Shown: positions 29,801 through 38,714, counted from the stretch's first letter. The stretch: DNA of 64,000 nucleotides from Symbiodinium natans (GCA_905221605.1 CAJNDS010002279.1:315001-379000); one strand, 5' to 3'. The notes: generated from the sequence alone by a model not told the origin. Translations and numbers: made by a program.

Positions 29801-32800
29801 GGGTTTAGAGTTTTGGTTTAGGGTTTAGGGTTTAGGGTTTCGGGTTTGGAGTTGAGGATTTTAGGGTTGTGCTTTCGGTTTCCTGCGATGCGTCCACAGA
29901 CCCGGGTCGTGGGCACTCGCGGGACTAGGGTAACTTTTTATATGATAGTGAACCATCCGCCTTTTAAGTGGGCCCTCAATTTTCTAAGACAAGCCTCCAA
30001 GACTATAAACTCCACAAGCCCGTACAGCAAACAACCGCTGAACGCTCGAAAAAACAGTATTGTCACTGCTCCAGGCCCTCAACCCGAAACCTTGACCCCA
30101 AAACCCTGAACCCTCAACCCTAAAACCCTCAACCCAATTTAGGGTTACCAATCTGGGGGGGTTTCCCCTACAATCAGGACCAACGACTCAAGGGTATGTT
30201 GTATCGGAAGTACCCATATCCTGTGATACGAAGTTTGATCAGCAGCCCAAGCCCCCCAAACCCTAAACCCTAAACCCTAAACCCTAAACCCTGCACCCAA
30301 AAACCCCTAAGTTTCACTGAGGCTCTCCATGCGGCGGCTCTACAGGAGGAGGGCAAGGCCCTTCTGGCAAGAGGTTAGGGTTTGTAGGGTTTAGGGTTTA
30401 GGGTTTAGGGTTTAGGGTTTAGGGTTTAGGGTTTAGGGTTTAGGGTTTAGGGTTTAGGGTTTAGGGTTTAGGGTTTAGGGGTGTTACTTCACAGGGCTCA
30501 GGCTTCCGGACCCTACATCAAGGGGCTTTCGCCCGTATCCCGAGCCCTACTTCGCTTAGCAGGTAGCCTTTTGGGTTGAACCCTAAACCCTAAACCCTAA
30601 ACCCTAAACCCTAAACCCTAAACCCTAAACCCTAAGCCTAAAACCCACCAAACCCCTAAGACCTTCTAAAACACCTTGAAGCCTCAAAAAGCCCTGCGCT
30701 GTAAACCACAAACCCTAAACAACCGGTGTAGGGTTTAGGGTAACCCTCAAAGCTCAAAGCCCCCGAGGCTTGCATGCTGCTGCTGGAAAGGAGGGCGAAC
30801 CCCGAGGAGAAAGACCGCGAGGGCGTCCCTCTGCGACAATCAGTTTTTGGGGGGTTGGGATGTTCCCCCTTGTACTAACAGTCCTTAATAGGGACTAACG
30901 TGCTCCCGAACTCCCAATTATAATCCCTATGAAGGATTCTTTGTATTAAAGGGAACATCCCAAGTTCGGGGGTTTAGCAAGGGCACGACAAGGTTTATAG
31001 GTGTAGGGACTATCATCACATGCTTGTCACAAATCCCTAAACCCTAAACCCCACACTTCCAGGGGCCTAGTAGTTTTGGGTTCTAGAGCCCTTAGAGGCA
31101 CAAGAGTTGGGCCCCCCTGGAAGTCGAGGGTAAACCCTGAAAAACCCTAAACATGGTACATGCCAAGGGCGGCGGAAGGTAACCCAATTCAAATCGCCTT
31201 GCAACTCACCAGTTTCTTACACCCCCGAAACCCTGTTAGGGTTTGGGTTTATAAGGGTTTACTGATATGATTAAGGGTTCAGGTCCGCGCAAAGTTTCGG
31301 GGAAAGCTTCTCGGGACTTTCGGGCAGTTTCTGTTTTGACTTTTGAAGAATTTCAAGTTACAGGAGCTTGAGAGTTTAGGGTTTAGGGCTTGGGGCTATA
31401 GTTAATTACCATCAACCCGAAACCCTAAACCCTAAACCCTAAAACCTAAACCTGCGGGACCCTGGATCTGTCCACTCAGGTGACCCCGTGCGACTACGCC
31501 TCGGTGTCGGACCCTCGAGCGCAGAATGCCTTGCTGTTTCTTCGTAGGGTTTAGGCTTCAGGGTTCAGGGTTCAGGGTTTAGGGTTTAGGGTTTGAATGA
31601 GGGGAATGACCAATATTTGCTACGTATGGGCCCTTAGGGTTTCTAGGGTTTTTGAGGGGTATATAAGGGGTTCTAAGGGTTTAGGGTTTAAAGGGTTTAG
31701 GGTTTAGAGTGTAGGGCAAAGGTTTAGTGCTACTATTTGCTTAAGAACCCCCCCAAAAAAAGAATGAACGAGACGAATCCCTTTATTGCGCTTTTGGGGA
31801 GGAATATTTTTAAATTATGTATATTGCTTGTTTCTTTTTTGGGAGGCGGGTTCTTAGCAAATAGTAGATGAGACAGTTACCCTATATATCCCCCTTCCCC
31901 TTGACATACCCTCTACGGTATTCTGTATAGGATTCCTGATGTCGCCCATTCCCTAGTAAACCAGGGGAATGTTTCAGAAGCCGCCCGAACTAGGTCCCAG
32001 CGGTGCCCCCGCTAGGGTTTAGGGTTTAGGGGTTGGAGTTTCCCTAAACCCTAAACCCTAAACCCTAAACCCTAAACCCTAAACCCTAAACCCTAAACCC
32101 TAATTAAACCCTAAACCCTAAACCCTAAACCCTAAACCCTAAACCCTCATCATAGGAAGCCGTGTGGCCGATCTTCGCTGCAGCTGGCTGCAGCCGTGAG
32201 GACAAAGCCACCCTTGCTCCTGGCCAGAACGGTGGGTTTGAGGCTTTCTCTTAGGGTTTTGGGTGTAGGGTTTAGGGTTCAAGGTCAAGGGTTTAAGGTT
32301 TAGGGTTTAGGGTTCTGGCTGGTTCTTAGCAGGGAATGAGGGAATAAGGTGCCCGATATAATCCCTTAAGGCCCTAAACCCTGGGGCAATGGATGTTAGA
32401 GGAGACCCAGACCACCCAGAATCCTTGCCTGCCTCGTGCGTGTGTGAGTGTCGAAACCCTAAACCCTAAACCCTAAACCCTAAACCCTAAACCCTAAACC
32501 CTAAACCGCTTTGGTTTGTTTCAGTAATTTCGGGGATAAGGACCTGAGCCGACAGGGGCCCTTCCTAGTCATCCTCACCCCCGCCGTGCGAAGTATCACC
32601 TTGGAGGCTTGGTTTTTTTCTCCCCTTATGAACCCTGAACCCAAAAGTCTAGGGGTTTATGGGGGCTTAGGGTTCAGGGTTTAGAGTTTAGGGGGGTTGG
32701 AGACCTGGATGCAAAAGGGTTTAGGGCAACCGGGTTTCTGAGCTCTACAAGCCAGCCTAAGTTGTTAAGCACAACTCATAAGAGGCAGCTTTGTGTGGGC

Positions 32801-33277
32801 GAACTGACTTTTGGTGCGCTCCACAGCCCTCAAAACGAACACGAATGTCAGTTTCCCCAATCCTGCTATTTCTGCTATTTGCTCATCTCAAAATGCAGGG
32901 CATGCTGGTTTGGCTCAGAGTCTGGGCCCCAGAGTAGGCCCTTATCCCCTTCTTAGGGTTCAGTTTCCCTTATAAGCCCCTTTAAAATCCAAGAGGGCAC
33001 CCTTGTTATTCCTAGGTTTCTCTTGCGTCTCGTATCAACCCCCAACCCCCCCCCCCCCCCCCCACAACAAAAAAAAAATCATGATGGTTTCCGAGATTGG
33101 TGTCCCTGCTTTCAGGGAAGCCCTAAACCCTAAACCCTAAACCCTAAACCCTAAACCCTAAACCCTAAACCCTAAACCCTAAACCCTAAACCCAAGGCGA
33201 CTCCGAGAACCCTGACATCAATCTCACGTCATTGCACGGTGCGGGCTCAAGGATGTTGCCGATCTACGAGTTTCAGG
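26803..33277 (+). CDS. ankyrin-repeat protein gene or gene fragment, eight exon islands
   Basis: Ankyrin repeats are protein-binding helical modules. Plus-strand exons: 26803-26889, 28098-28202, 28918-29020, 30322-30373, 30760-30824, 31480-31543, 32156-32231, 33197-33277. Telling motifs: VNEVGLDGTSPLCAAAMWGH, VNILRLLLDSMASPALQNEN, ALHAAALQEEGKALLAR, ACMLLLERRANPEEKDREG and VTPCDYASVSDPRAQ. Joined across the chosen splice sites these make normal ankyrin order, e.g. GH..RQE|VNILRLLLD and KDREG|VTPCDYA. Phases agree for exons 1-2, 2-3, 4-5, 5-6 and 7-8, but not 3-4 or 6-7, so exons are missing or sites are wrong there. The last two exons are weaker as ankyrin. No start or stop was located. Introns carry telomere arrays, a Tc1-like element and smaller elements. 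Confidence 0.68.
26891..26984 (+). repeat. TTTAGGG array at a 5' intron end
   Basis: Thirteen to fourteen perfect units directly after the donor of ankyrin exon 1. Confidence 0.96.
27128..27686. mobile_element. non-autonomous Tc1/mariner-like element, 559 bases
   Basis: Terminal inverted repeats CAGTAAAAACGCTGTATAAG and CTTATACAGTGGTTTTACTG (24 of 26 matches including the next bases), with TA directly outside both ends. CAGT termini with a TA duplication are the mark of Tc1/mariner-type transposition. No transposase frame. The interior has an 89-base tandem repeat and sub-terminal GAAGTTTCTTAG/CTAAGAAACTT-type words. Lies in the first ankyrin intron. Confidence 0.82.
27325..27527. repeat. 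89-base tandem repeat, two copies plus start of a third
   Basis: Units begin GACTCCCGCGCGTTTTGGGG at 27325, 27414 and 27503. Copies differ by only a few bases. Each unit is rich in inverted words (CCCGCGCG/CGCGGGGG, GAGTCAC/GTGACTC). Confidence 0.92.
28098..28202 (+). CDS. ankyrin gene exon 2
   Basis: Acceptor GGTATAG, donor GTAAGG. Thirty-five codons, phase 0 in and out. VNEVGLDGTSPLCAAAMWGH is a clear ankyrin core. Confidence 0.72.
28228..28288 (-). repeat. CCCTAAA array
   Basis: About eight units, with CCCTAAG variants. Confidence 0.9.
28918..29020 (+). CDS. ankyrin gene exon 3
   Basis: Acceptor GTGCCCAG, donor GTTTAGGGG at 29021 (GTGACT at about 28999 is an alternative). VNILRLLLDSMASPALQNEN is a canonical second helix plus loop. 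Joins exon 2 in phase. Confidence 0.7.
29022..29179 (+). repeat. TTTAGGGG octamer array
   Basis: About 18 octamers with few variants, starting inside the donor of ankyrin exon 3. Confidence 0.95.
29181..29294. mobile_element. ACTTGGAGGCCC element flanked by TA
   Basis: Left TA-CTTGGAGGCCCTTTTGACTT and right AAGTCAAAATGGCTCCCCAG-TA. Family of 12240. Confidence 0.75.
29520..29645. other. AT-rich GATGAT-type simple sequence
   Basis: A/T-rich stretch with repeated GATGAT, AATGATG and TAATAAT words, unlike its GC-rich surroundings. No coding signal. Confidence 0.6.
30322..30373 (+). CDS. ankyrin gene exon 4
   Basis: Acceptor TTTCACTGAG, donor GTTAGGG. ALHAAALQEEGKALLAR fits the start of an ankyrin unit. 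An upstream AAG at 30311 would add TTCACTGAG. The phase does not join exon 3. Confidence 0.6.
30385..30480 (+). repeat. TTTAGGG array at a 5' intron end
   Basis: Thirteen to fourteen perfect units just after the donor of ankyrin exon 4. Confidence 0.96.
30580..30636 (-). repeat. CCCTAAA array
   Basis: Eight units, forming an inverted pair with 30385-30480. Confidence 0.94.
30760..30824 (+). CDS. ankyrin gene exon 5
   Basis: Acceptor GCTCAAAG, donor taken as GTCCCT. ACMLLLERRANPEEKDREG is typical ankyrin helix 2 plus loop. In phase with exons 4 and 6. The donor was chosen because it restores DREG|VTP. Confidence 0.65.
30855..30963. mobile_element. TTGGGATG-family element (copy F)
   Basis: Ends TTGGGATGTTCCCCCTTGTA and AAAGGGAACATCCCAA. 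Flanks are G-rich, so the target duplication is unclear. Confidence 0.75.
31480..31543 (+). CDS. ankyrin gene exon 6
   Basis: Acceptor CTGTCCACTCAG, donor GTAGGGTTTAGG. VTPCDYASVSDPRAQNALLF matches the TPLDYA..S...... LL part of an ankyrin unit. Confidence 0.62.
31730..31867. mobile_element. CTACTATTTGCTTAAGAACC element
   Basis: Inverted ends CTACTATTTGCTTAAGAACC and GGTTCTTAGCAAATAGTAG are identical apart from one extra T. The interior is AT-rich. A TA duplication is possible if the ends are trimmed. Confidence 0.8.
32043..32148 (-). repeat. CCCTAAA array forming a 3' intron end
   Basis: About 14 units with one AATTAAA interruption; runs to CATCATAG before 32156. Confidence 0.95.
32156..32231 (+). 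CDS. ankyrin gene exon 7 (weak)
   Basis: Acceptor CCCTCATCATAG, donor GTGGGTTTG. IFAAAGCSREDKATLAPGQN loosely fits an ankyrin loop. Joins 33197 in phase but not 31543. Confidence 0.4.
32454..32507 (-). repeat. CCCTAAA array after a recurrent GTGTGAGTGTCGAA motif
   Basis: Seven units. Preceded by CCTTGCCTGCCTCGTGCGTG, a motif found beside other arrays (35685, 38423). The island to its right (32514-32600) has an open frame with FGDKDLSRQGPFLVIL, not recognised. Confidence 0.92.
32927..33030. mobile_element. ACCCAGAGT-family element
   Basis: Contains TTAGGGTTCAGTTTCCCTTA, AAGCCCCTTT, GGGCACCCTTGTTATTCCTA and GGTTTCTCTTGCGTCT. Sister copies at 33434 and 60069; partial copy at 46209-46280. Confidence 0.6.
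33121..33193 (-). repeat. CCCTAAA array forming a 3' intron end
   Basis: Ten units running into CCCAAG at 33196. Confidence 0.95.
33197..33277 (+). CDS. ankyrin gene exon 8 (weak)
   Basis: Acceptor CCCTAAACCCAAG, donor GTTTAGGG. Encodes DSENPDINLTSLHGAGSRML and IYEFQ; NPDINLTSLHGA is ankyrin-like. Borders are made entirely of telomere repeat. Confidence 0.45.
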
Positions 33278-33313
33278 GTTTAGGGTTTAGGGTTTAGGGC
33301 TTAGGGTTGACAG

Positions 33314-33411
33314 ACCAGGATGGGCTATTGGGCCCTCTAACCCCCCATAGACAGCCCTATAAAAGGCCCCCTTTTTTAAGGGTTTATAGGGTCGAATAGC
33401 CCGTCCTGGGT
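33314..33411. mobile_element. CCAGGATGGGC-family element
   Basis: Left ACCAGGATGGGCTATTGGGC pairs with right GAATAGCCCGTCCTGGGT. Sisters at 59337, 59654, 62860 and (degenerate) 51628. Confidence 0.8.
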
Positions 33412-33433
33412 GAGGCAGACTACAACATCTAGG

Positions 33434-33548
33434 AACCAGAGTTAGGGCCCCTCTTCTCTTTTTTTCAGGGCTTGGGCTCCCTTAGAAACCCTTTTTAGAA
33501 GCCACAAAAAATGGGCACCCTTGTCATTCCCAGGTTCCTCTTGGGTCT
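33434..33548. mobile_element. ACCCAGAGT-family element upstream of a gene
   Basis: AACCAGAGTTAGGGCCCC at the left, GGTTCCTCTTGGGTCTAG at the right. Ends 70 bases before the start codon at 33619, so the proximal upstream region of that gene is made of mobile DNA. Confidence 0.6.
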
Positions 33549-33618
33549 AGACACTACGACGTTGAACAAAACCCCCCAGTGATGCTGCGCAGCCGCGAGG
33601 TGTTGCCTGCGAAGAAGC

Positions 33619-35338
33619 ATGTCCTTTGCAGTTGAGGTGGGCCTGCTCAGTGGCAGGACGGTCTCACTGGAGACAGGGCCGGATGAGTATGTGGAAACAT
33701 TGAGGAGCAAAGCACAGAAGGCTTTGGCAGTTGGCAGGGGCAAGCTCGTGGATGCCTCCAATACCGTTTTGGACGGAGCAGCCACGCTTCAGGAATGTAG
33801 GTTGCAGCAGGGCGATACGTTGACTTTGCAAGTGAGTAGCATCCAGGTGGGAGTTTGCGAAAATACGAGACCCCTAATTTTGACACCCAAATAGTAAAAT
33901 TCCCTTATAGTAAGGACCCCAAAATGGTGCCCCTATTTTTCGGAAACCACAGGTATGCGGCAACGACTTTGCTTTTGCTGCCATTCTGGGCGATGGGTCT
34001 GTCGTCACGTGGGGCCTGGCTGGCTATGGCGGCGATGGAAGTTCTGTCCAGAGTCAGCTGAAGGATGTCCAGCAGATCCAAGGTACCATCGGGGCTTTTG
34101 CTGCCATTCTGGGAGATGGGTCCGTTGTGACCTGGGGCCATAAAGCCTATGGTGGCGACAGCAGTGCTGTGCAAGGTCAGCTGAAGGACGTTCAACAGAT
34201 CCAAGCTACTGGTGAGGCCTTCGCGGCCATTCTTGGCAATGGTTCTGTTTTGACCTGGGGTCATGACGCCTACGGTGGCGACAGTCGTGTTGTGCAAGAT
34301 CAGCTGAAGGACGTCCAGCAGATCCAAGCCACCATCGGGGCTTTTGCTGCCATTCTGGGCGATGGGTCCGTTGTGACCTGGGGCCATGAAGCGTATGGTG
34401 GCGACAGCAGTGCTGTTCAAGGTCAGCTGACGGATGTGCAGCAGATCCAAGCTACCGGCCGGGCTTTTGCTGCCATCCTGGGCAATGGATCTGTTGTGAC
34501 TTGGGGCAAATCCCACCATGGTGGCAACAGCAGTGCTGAGCAAGCTCAGCTGAAGGACGTGAAGCAGATACAAGCTTGCATGATGGATTATGCCGGCGCA
34601 TTTGCCGCCATTCTGGGCGACGGGTCTGTGGTGACCTGGGGCCATCCTTACAACGGCGGTAACAGCGGAGCTGTGCAAGGTCAGCTAAAGGACGTGCAGC
34701 AGATCCAGGCTACCCACAGTGCTTTTGCTGCTATTCTAGGTGATGGGTCTGTTGTGACATGGGGCATACCTACCTCTGGCGGCAACAGCAGTGCCGTGCA
34801 ACATGAGCTAAAGGATGTGCAGCAGATCCAAGCTACCAGCCAGGCCTTTGCTGCCATTCTGGGCAACGGGTCTGTTGTGACCTGGGGCGGTGCTAGCTTT
34901 GGTGGCGACAGCAGTGCCGTTCAAGCTCAGCTGAAGGACGTGCAGCAGATTAAAGCTAACAGCCAGGCTTTTGCTGCAATTCTGGGGGATGGGTCCATTG
35001 TTACCTGGGGCAGTCGTCACTTTGGTGGTAATTGCAGAGCTGCGCAACGTCAGCTGGAGGATGTAAAGCAGACCCAGGCTAACGATGATGGCGAGAGATG
35101 TGCTCAGCAAGGTGGGCTGAAAGACGTGCAGCAGATACAAGCTACCACCTCGGCATTTGCTGCCATTCTAAGCGATGGGTCGGTTGTGGCCTGGGGCAAC
35201 GTGCAAGAAGGTGGCGACAGTAGTGCTGTGCACGATCAGCTGACGGGCAACTTGCAGACGCAAGCTGGCATCCGGGCTTCTGCTGCGTCTGCTGCGACCG
35301 GGGGCTATGCTCAGTCTGGTGGTGCTGACGTCCGCTGA
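33619..35338 (+). CDS. ubiquitin-like plus RCC1-like repeat protein, intron-bearing copy
   Basis: Two exons, 33619-33846 and 33953-35338, give 537 residues. The ubiquitin-like domain (MSFAVEVGLLSGRTVSLE...GDTLTLQVSS) ends at the intron. Then come about ten repeats of AFAAILGDGSVVTWG....GG.SSAVQ.QLKDVQQIQAT, one truncated unit (DDGERCAQQGGLKDVQQ) and a decayed last unit ending in TGA. Paralogue of 14790, with nine repeats there. The splice model comes from alignment with that intronless copy: LTLQ....Q|VCGND.AFAA continues without gap, and both exons are in phase 0. Like its sister it shows only binding-type domains. The first upstream 300 bases are inverted-repeat elements and telomere sequence; no TATA motif is seen, as is usual in dinoflagellates. 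The start AGC-ATG-TCC matches the paralogue. Confidence 0.88.
33847..33952 (+). other. 106-base intron with terminal inverted repeats (introner candidate)
   Basis: Begins GTGGGAGTTTGCGAAAATA and ends TATTTTTCGGAAACCACAG. The ends are imperfect inverted repeats (GTTTGCGAAAATA against GTTTCCGAAAAATA). CAGGT spans both splice junctions, while the intronless paralogue has a single CAGGT at that site. Phase 0. Confidence 0.82.
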
Positions 35339-35755
35339 TCAACAGACAGTGATGGAGCAGATCCTGGATTCTGTTGTGCAGAAATGAATGGGAAGTGCCC
35401 GATGCGTTGTCATCATCCCTCTGTTAGCCCTATCCCCTGCACCTAAACCCCTAAACCCTGGTGATGTGCATCCTTTAGGTTCCCTTCAGAGCCCTAAGGG
35501 CACCTTCCCCCCCCCCCCCCCCCCCATCAAGGCCCGAACACCCAAAGCCCTCCTGCCCATCACCCACGCCCAACCTAGACCCTGAGTTACATGTCCCATG
35601 TCCCCAAGCTTCAAACCCTCAAAACCCTAAACCCTAAACCCTAAACCCATACCCTCAAAACCCTAAAGCCCGAAACCCAGCCTTGCCTGCCTTCAGCGCG
35701 TGTGAGAGTAGAAGGTATTAGGCGCTGAAGCTGCTGTGAAGGTCAGCCTAGATAG

Positions 35756-35947
35756 GCTGTAGGGCTGTAGGGCTGTAGGGCTGTAGGGCTGTAGGGCTGT
35801 AGGGCTGTAGGGCTGTAGGGCTGTAGGGCTGTAGGGCTGTAGGGCTGTAGGGCTGTAGGCTGTAGCGCTGTAGGGCTGTATGGCTTAGGGTTTTTAGGGT
35901 TTTTAGGGTTTTTAGGGTTTTTAGGGTTTTTAGGGTTTTTTTAGGGT
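35756..35947 (+). repeat. GCTGTAGGG nonamer array then TTTTTAGGG nonamer array
   Basis: About 13 GCTGTAGGG units (35756-35880), then about seven TTTTTAGGG units. Both keep the AGGG end of the telomere unit but have a 9-base period. Confidence 0.93.
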
Positions 35948-35999
35948 TTATAGCGTTTATAGCGTTTATAGGGTTTAGGGTTTAGGGCTTGCGCAGGGT

Positions 36000-36072
36000 T
36001 CAGGATACTTCTGTAAATCCGGGTAGCATGCGAAGCGCCTCTTTGCCGCGGTTCGAGAGGTCCAAGAAGCAC
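36000..36072 (-). CDS. exon-like island, paralogous to 25409-25513
   Basis: After GGGAGAACCAG on minus, the frame CFLDLSNRGKEALRMLPGF runs to a TGA. Upstream sequence GGCGGCGATTTGCCGGCTTA also resembles the upstream side of 25409. Family unknown. Confidence 0.35.
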
Positions 36073-36160
36073 CTGGTTCTCCCACCTCGCGCCTAAGCCG
36101 GCAAATCGCCGCCCGAACTTTTTTTCCTTTGAGAAAGTCTAGAACGGATGTCAGGTTTGG

Positions 36161-36246
36161 GGTTTAGGGTTTAGGGTTTAGGGTTTAGGGTTTCGGGTTT
36201 AGGGTTTAGGGTTTAGGGTTTAGGGTTTAGGGTTTAGGGTTTAGGG
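36161..36246 (+). repeat. interstitial TTTAGGG array
   Basis: About 12 units with one TTTCGGG. Confidence 0.95.
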
Positions 36247-36315
36247 CCCCACATTCGAGGTTCAGAAAGGAGTGCTTCGGAAAGCGAGCTCGTCATTGGA
36301 GCAGCAGCCCCCTGG

Positions 36316-36545
36316 CTTGGGCTTAGGGCTCAGGGCTCAGGGCTTAGGGCTCAGGGCTTAGGGCTTAGGGTTTAGGGCTAAAGGGCTAAAGGGCTTAGGG
36401 TTTAGGGCTCAGGGCTTCGGGCTAAAGGGCTAAAGGGCTTAGGGCTTAGGGCTCAGGGCTCAGGGCTCAGGGCTTAGGGCTAAAGGGCTTTGGGTTTAGG
36501 GCCTAGGGCTTAGGGCTTAGGGTTTAGGCTTAGGGCTTAGGGCTT
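36316..36545 (+). repeat. GGGCTTA / GGGCTCA heptamer array
   Basis: Heptamers GGGCTTA, GGGCTCA and GGGCTAAA mixed with TTTAGGG, a variant family amplified over about 230 bases. Confidence 0.9.
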
Positions 36546-36904
36546 AGGGTTTAGGGTTTGGGGTTTAGGGTTTAGGGTGTAGGGTTTAGGGTTTAGTGTT
36601 TGGAGGTTGTCGCCATGAAGCTTACAGTCACAAGCCATCACACTGGGGCTTGGTGTGGTTGGTGGTGGGTTGTCCGTGTACACGAACGGGCATGTTTTGT
36701 GTTGGGGCTCTGTGTTTCGTGGTGATCTGGCGCAATACACTGGTCGAAGGCACGTTGAATCAGCATGACGTTCGGTGACAACCTTCGAAGCCCTGATTCG
36801 TCCTAAGCCCGAAGGTAGAAGCCCTAAGCTACATGCATGCACACCTGCCCACGCACAATACTTATTTATATGCGAGCAGAAGCACGTACACATACCTGCA
36901 CACA

Positions 36905-37214
36905 CGCACACACTGACTTACATATGTACACACACATACACACACACACACATATATATATATATACACATTTAGTTATAAGTTATAAGTGTGTATGTAC
37001 AATCATTATAGATTTTTGTGTACACACTTCCATAATTGTATGCACACTTATATATCAGTTTATTTCGGCTCGACACACAGAGAGAGAGACATACATACAT
37101 ACATACATACATACATACATACATACATACATACATACATACATACATACATACATACATACATACATACATACATACATACATACATACACACATACAT
37201 ACATACATACATAT
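36905..37214. repeat. CA, TA and ACAT microsatellites
   Basis: CA-rich DNA to 36950, TATATA to 36966, unique AT-rich DNA, then about 31 ACAT units (37089-37214). Long false frames of Tyr-Ile-His-Thr and Met-Tyr-Val-Cys arise here. Confidence 0.95.
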
Positions 37215-37525
37215 ATAAAGGAAGAAACACACCAGGAGATCATAGCAGTATGCATGAGATGAATTCGAATATTATCATTACGGCAATTATTCCTATTATT
37301 CTTGATTATGAAAACTCACCTTATTATTACTCTGGAGAGGACAACTACTATTTGCGTAAGACCCCTCCCCCACAAAAAAAGAGTATATATTTTTATTATC
37401 CTACCTGAATCCCTAGACCCTAAAGCCTTCAAACCTTCCAACCCTAAGCCCTTTAAACCCGAAACCCTTAAACCCTACACCCTAAACCCTAAACTGTCCG
37501 GCCGTTTTGCCCCTTACCGCTTGAG

Positions 37526-37616
37526 GCTTGAGCGCGAGGCGCAACAGGGACCCTCCCGGCGCGGGCTCATCAGCGACGCTGGGCGCGGCAGAGTGTGCGC
37601 TAAGCCCATGCAGAGG
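37526..37616 (+). CDS. orphan exon-like island
   Basis: Acceptor CTTACCGCTTGAG downstream of a CCCTAAA array; donor GTGTTTGGGG. Open frame with LEREAQQGPSRRGLISDAGR. Ends in phase 0, compatible with 38597. Protein not recognised. Confidence 0.3.
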
Positions 37617-38596
37617 GTGTTTGGGGTTTTGGGTTTTGGGTGTACTACGTAGGGTTCAGGGTTTGCTGTAGGGTTTCGGGTTTAGGGTTTAGGGTTTAGG
37701 ATTTATACAGGGTTTAGGGTTTGGGGTTTCGGGTTTCGGGTTTCCGGTTTAGGTTTTAGGGTTTAGGGTTTAGGGTCCAGGGGGCCTTCTACCAAGAAAG
37801 GGAGCCTTGTAAAGGGTTTGGAGGAGGTTTTAGGCCCGGTTTTAATGGGCTGACCAGGGGATGGTGCTGTTGAACGGGTTCAGAGAGTGTTCTGAAGAGG
37901 TCGTAAAAAGGGCGAGAGGGGCCTTCGAGGTAGGCCTTTGGGCTTTGAAGGTTTAGGGTTCAGGGTTGTATTTTCCAATATTGGGCTGAGGGTCACACGT
38001 CGGATTTGTTTGTAGGAAAGGTAGGGCTTCCTATGACATTCTTCTACTCTCCTAAGCACTAGATTGTTCTTTGGAACCCCAAAGAGCCCCCCCCCCCCCC
38101 CCCACGCCTCCTCAAGCAAAGTATCTTATGAGCCCTTTCAATCGCCCTCTCCCAGCCCCCTATGAAATCTATGTAGGGATAATTACAGTAAGCCTAATTA
38201 TGGTTATTTGAGGGGGTAGGATATGGGGGAGGTAGGGTTGAAGGGGGATAGTAGGAAAACCCGAAATCCTAACCCCCATGATAATGCCAGGTCCCAACTA
38301 GAAGGGTTCTGAAGTATGGGCCCCTCAGTTCTAGGGTACAGAAGGGGTCTATCACAGGGCCCACACTCCGAGCCATGTCAGCTGCTTGCTGCAACCCTTT
38401 TAAGCCCTAAACCCTAAACTCCTTGCCTGCCTTGCGCGAGCGTGAGAGCCGAAACCCTAATCTCTACGCCCTAAATCCGAGTTAAACCACCCTCAGCCCT
38501 AAACCCCAAACCCCAAACCCTAAACCCTAAAGCCTAATTAAACCCTAAACCCTAAAGCCCAATTAAACCCTAAACCCTAAACCCCACCCCCCCAAG

Positions 38597-38714
38597 GAGT
38601 ACTCGCGACCCGGAAGTTCCTACGTGGTGTCCCGGGAGTTTCCTCCGCGCCCGGGCTCGTCGATGGGCAGCGGGAGACTGGCTACCGCCGCCAGAAACCG
38701 GGCTGTGCTTCAGG
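38597..38714 (+). CDS. orphan exon-like island
   Basis: Acceptor CCCACCCCCCCAAG after CCCTAAA sequence, donor GTCATAGGGTTTTAGGG. Open frame EYSRPGSSYVVSREFPPRPG...RLATAARNRAVLQ; another frame is open too. Ser/Arg-rich, unrecognised. Confidence 0.3.

Noticed and set aside
33834-33848. GTGAGTAGC as the donor of the 33619 gene's intron
   Set aside because: A canonical-looking donor, but using it would remove residues that align with the intronless paralogue; the CAG|GTGGGAG site keeps the alignment gap-free.
33905-35342. Long minus-strand frames (up to 257 codons) opposite the UBL-RCC1 genes, also at 14765-16139
   Set aside because: Shadows of the repeated plus-strand coding sequence; the plus frame has the recognisable domains and the paralogous pair.
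36837-37408. Open frames of 60-141 codons rich in His-Thr-Tyr-Ile or Met-Tyr-Val-Cys
   Set aside because: Products of the CA and ACAT microsatellites, open in several frames on both strands.
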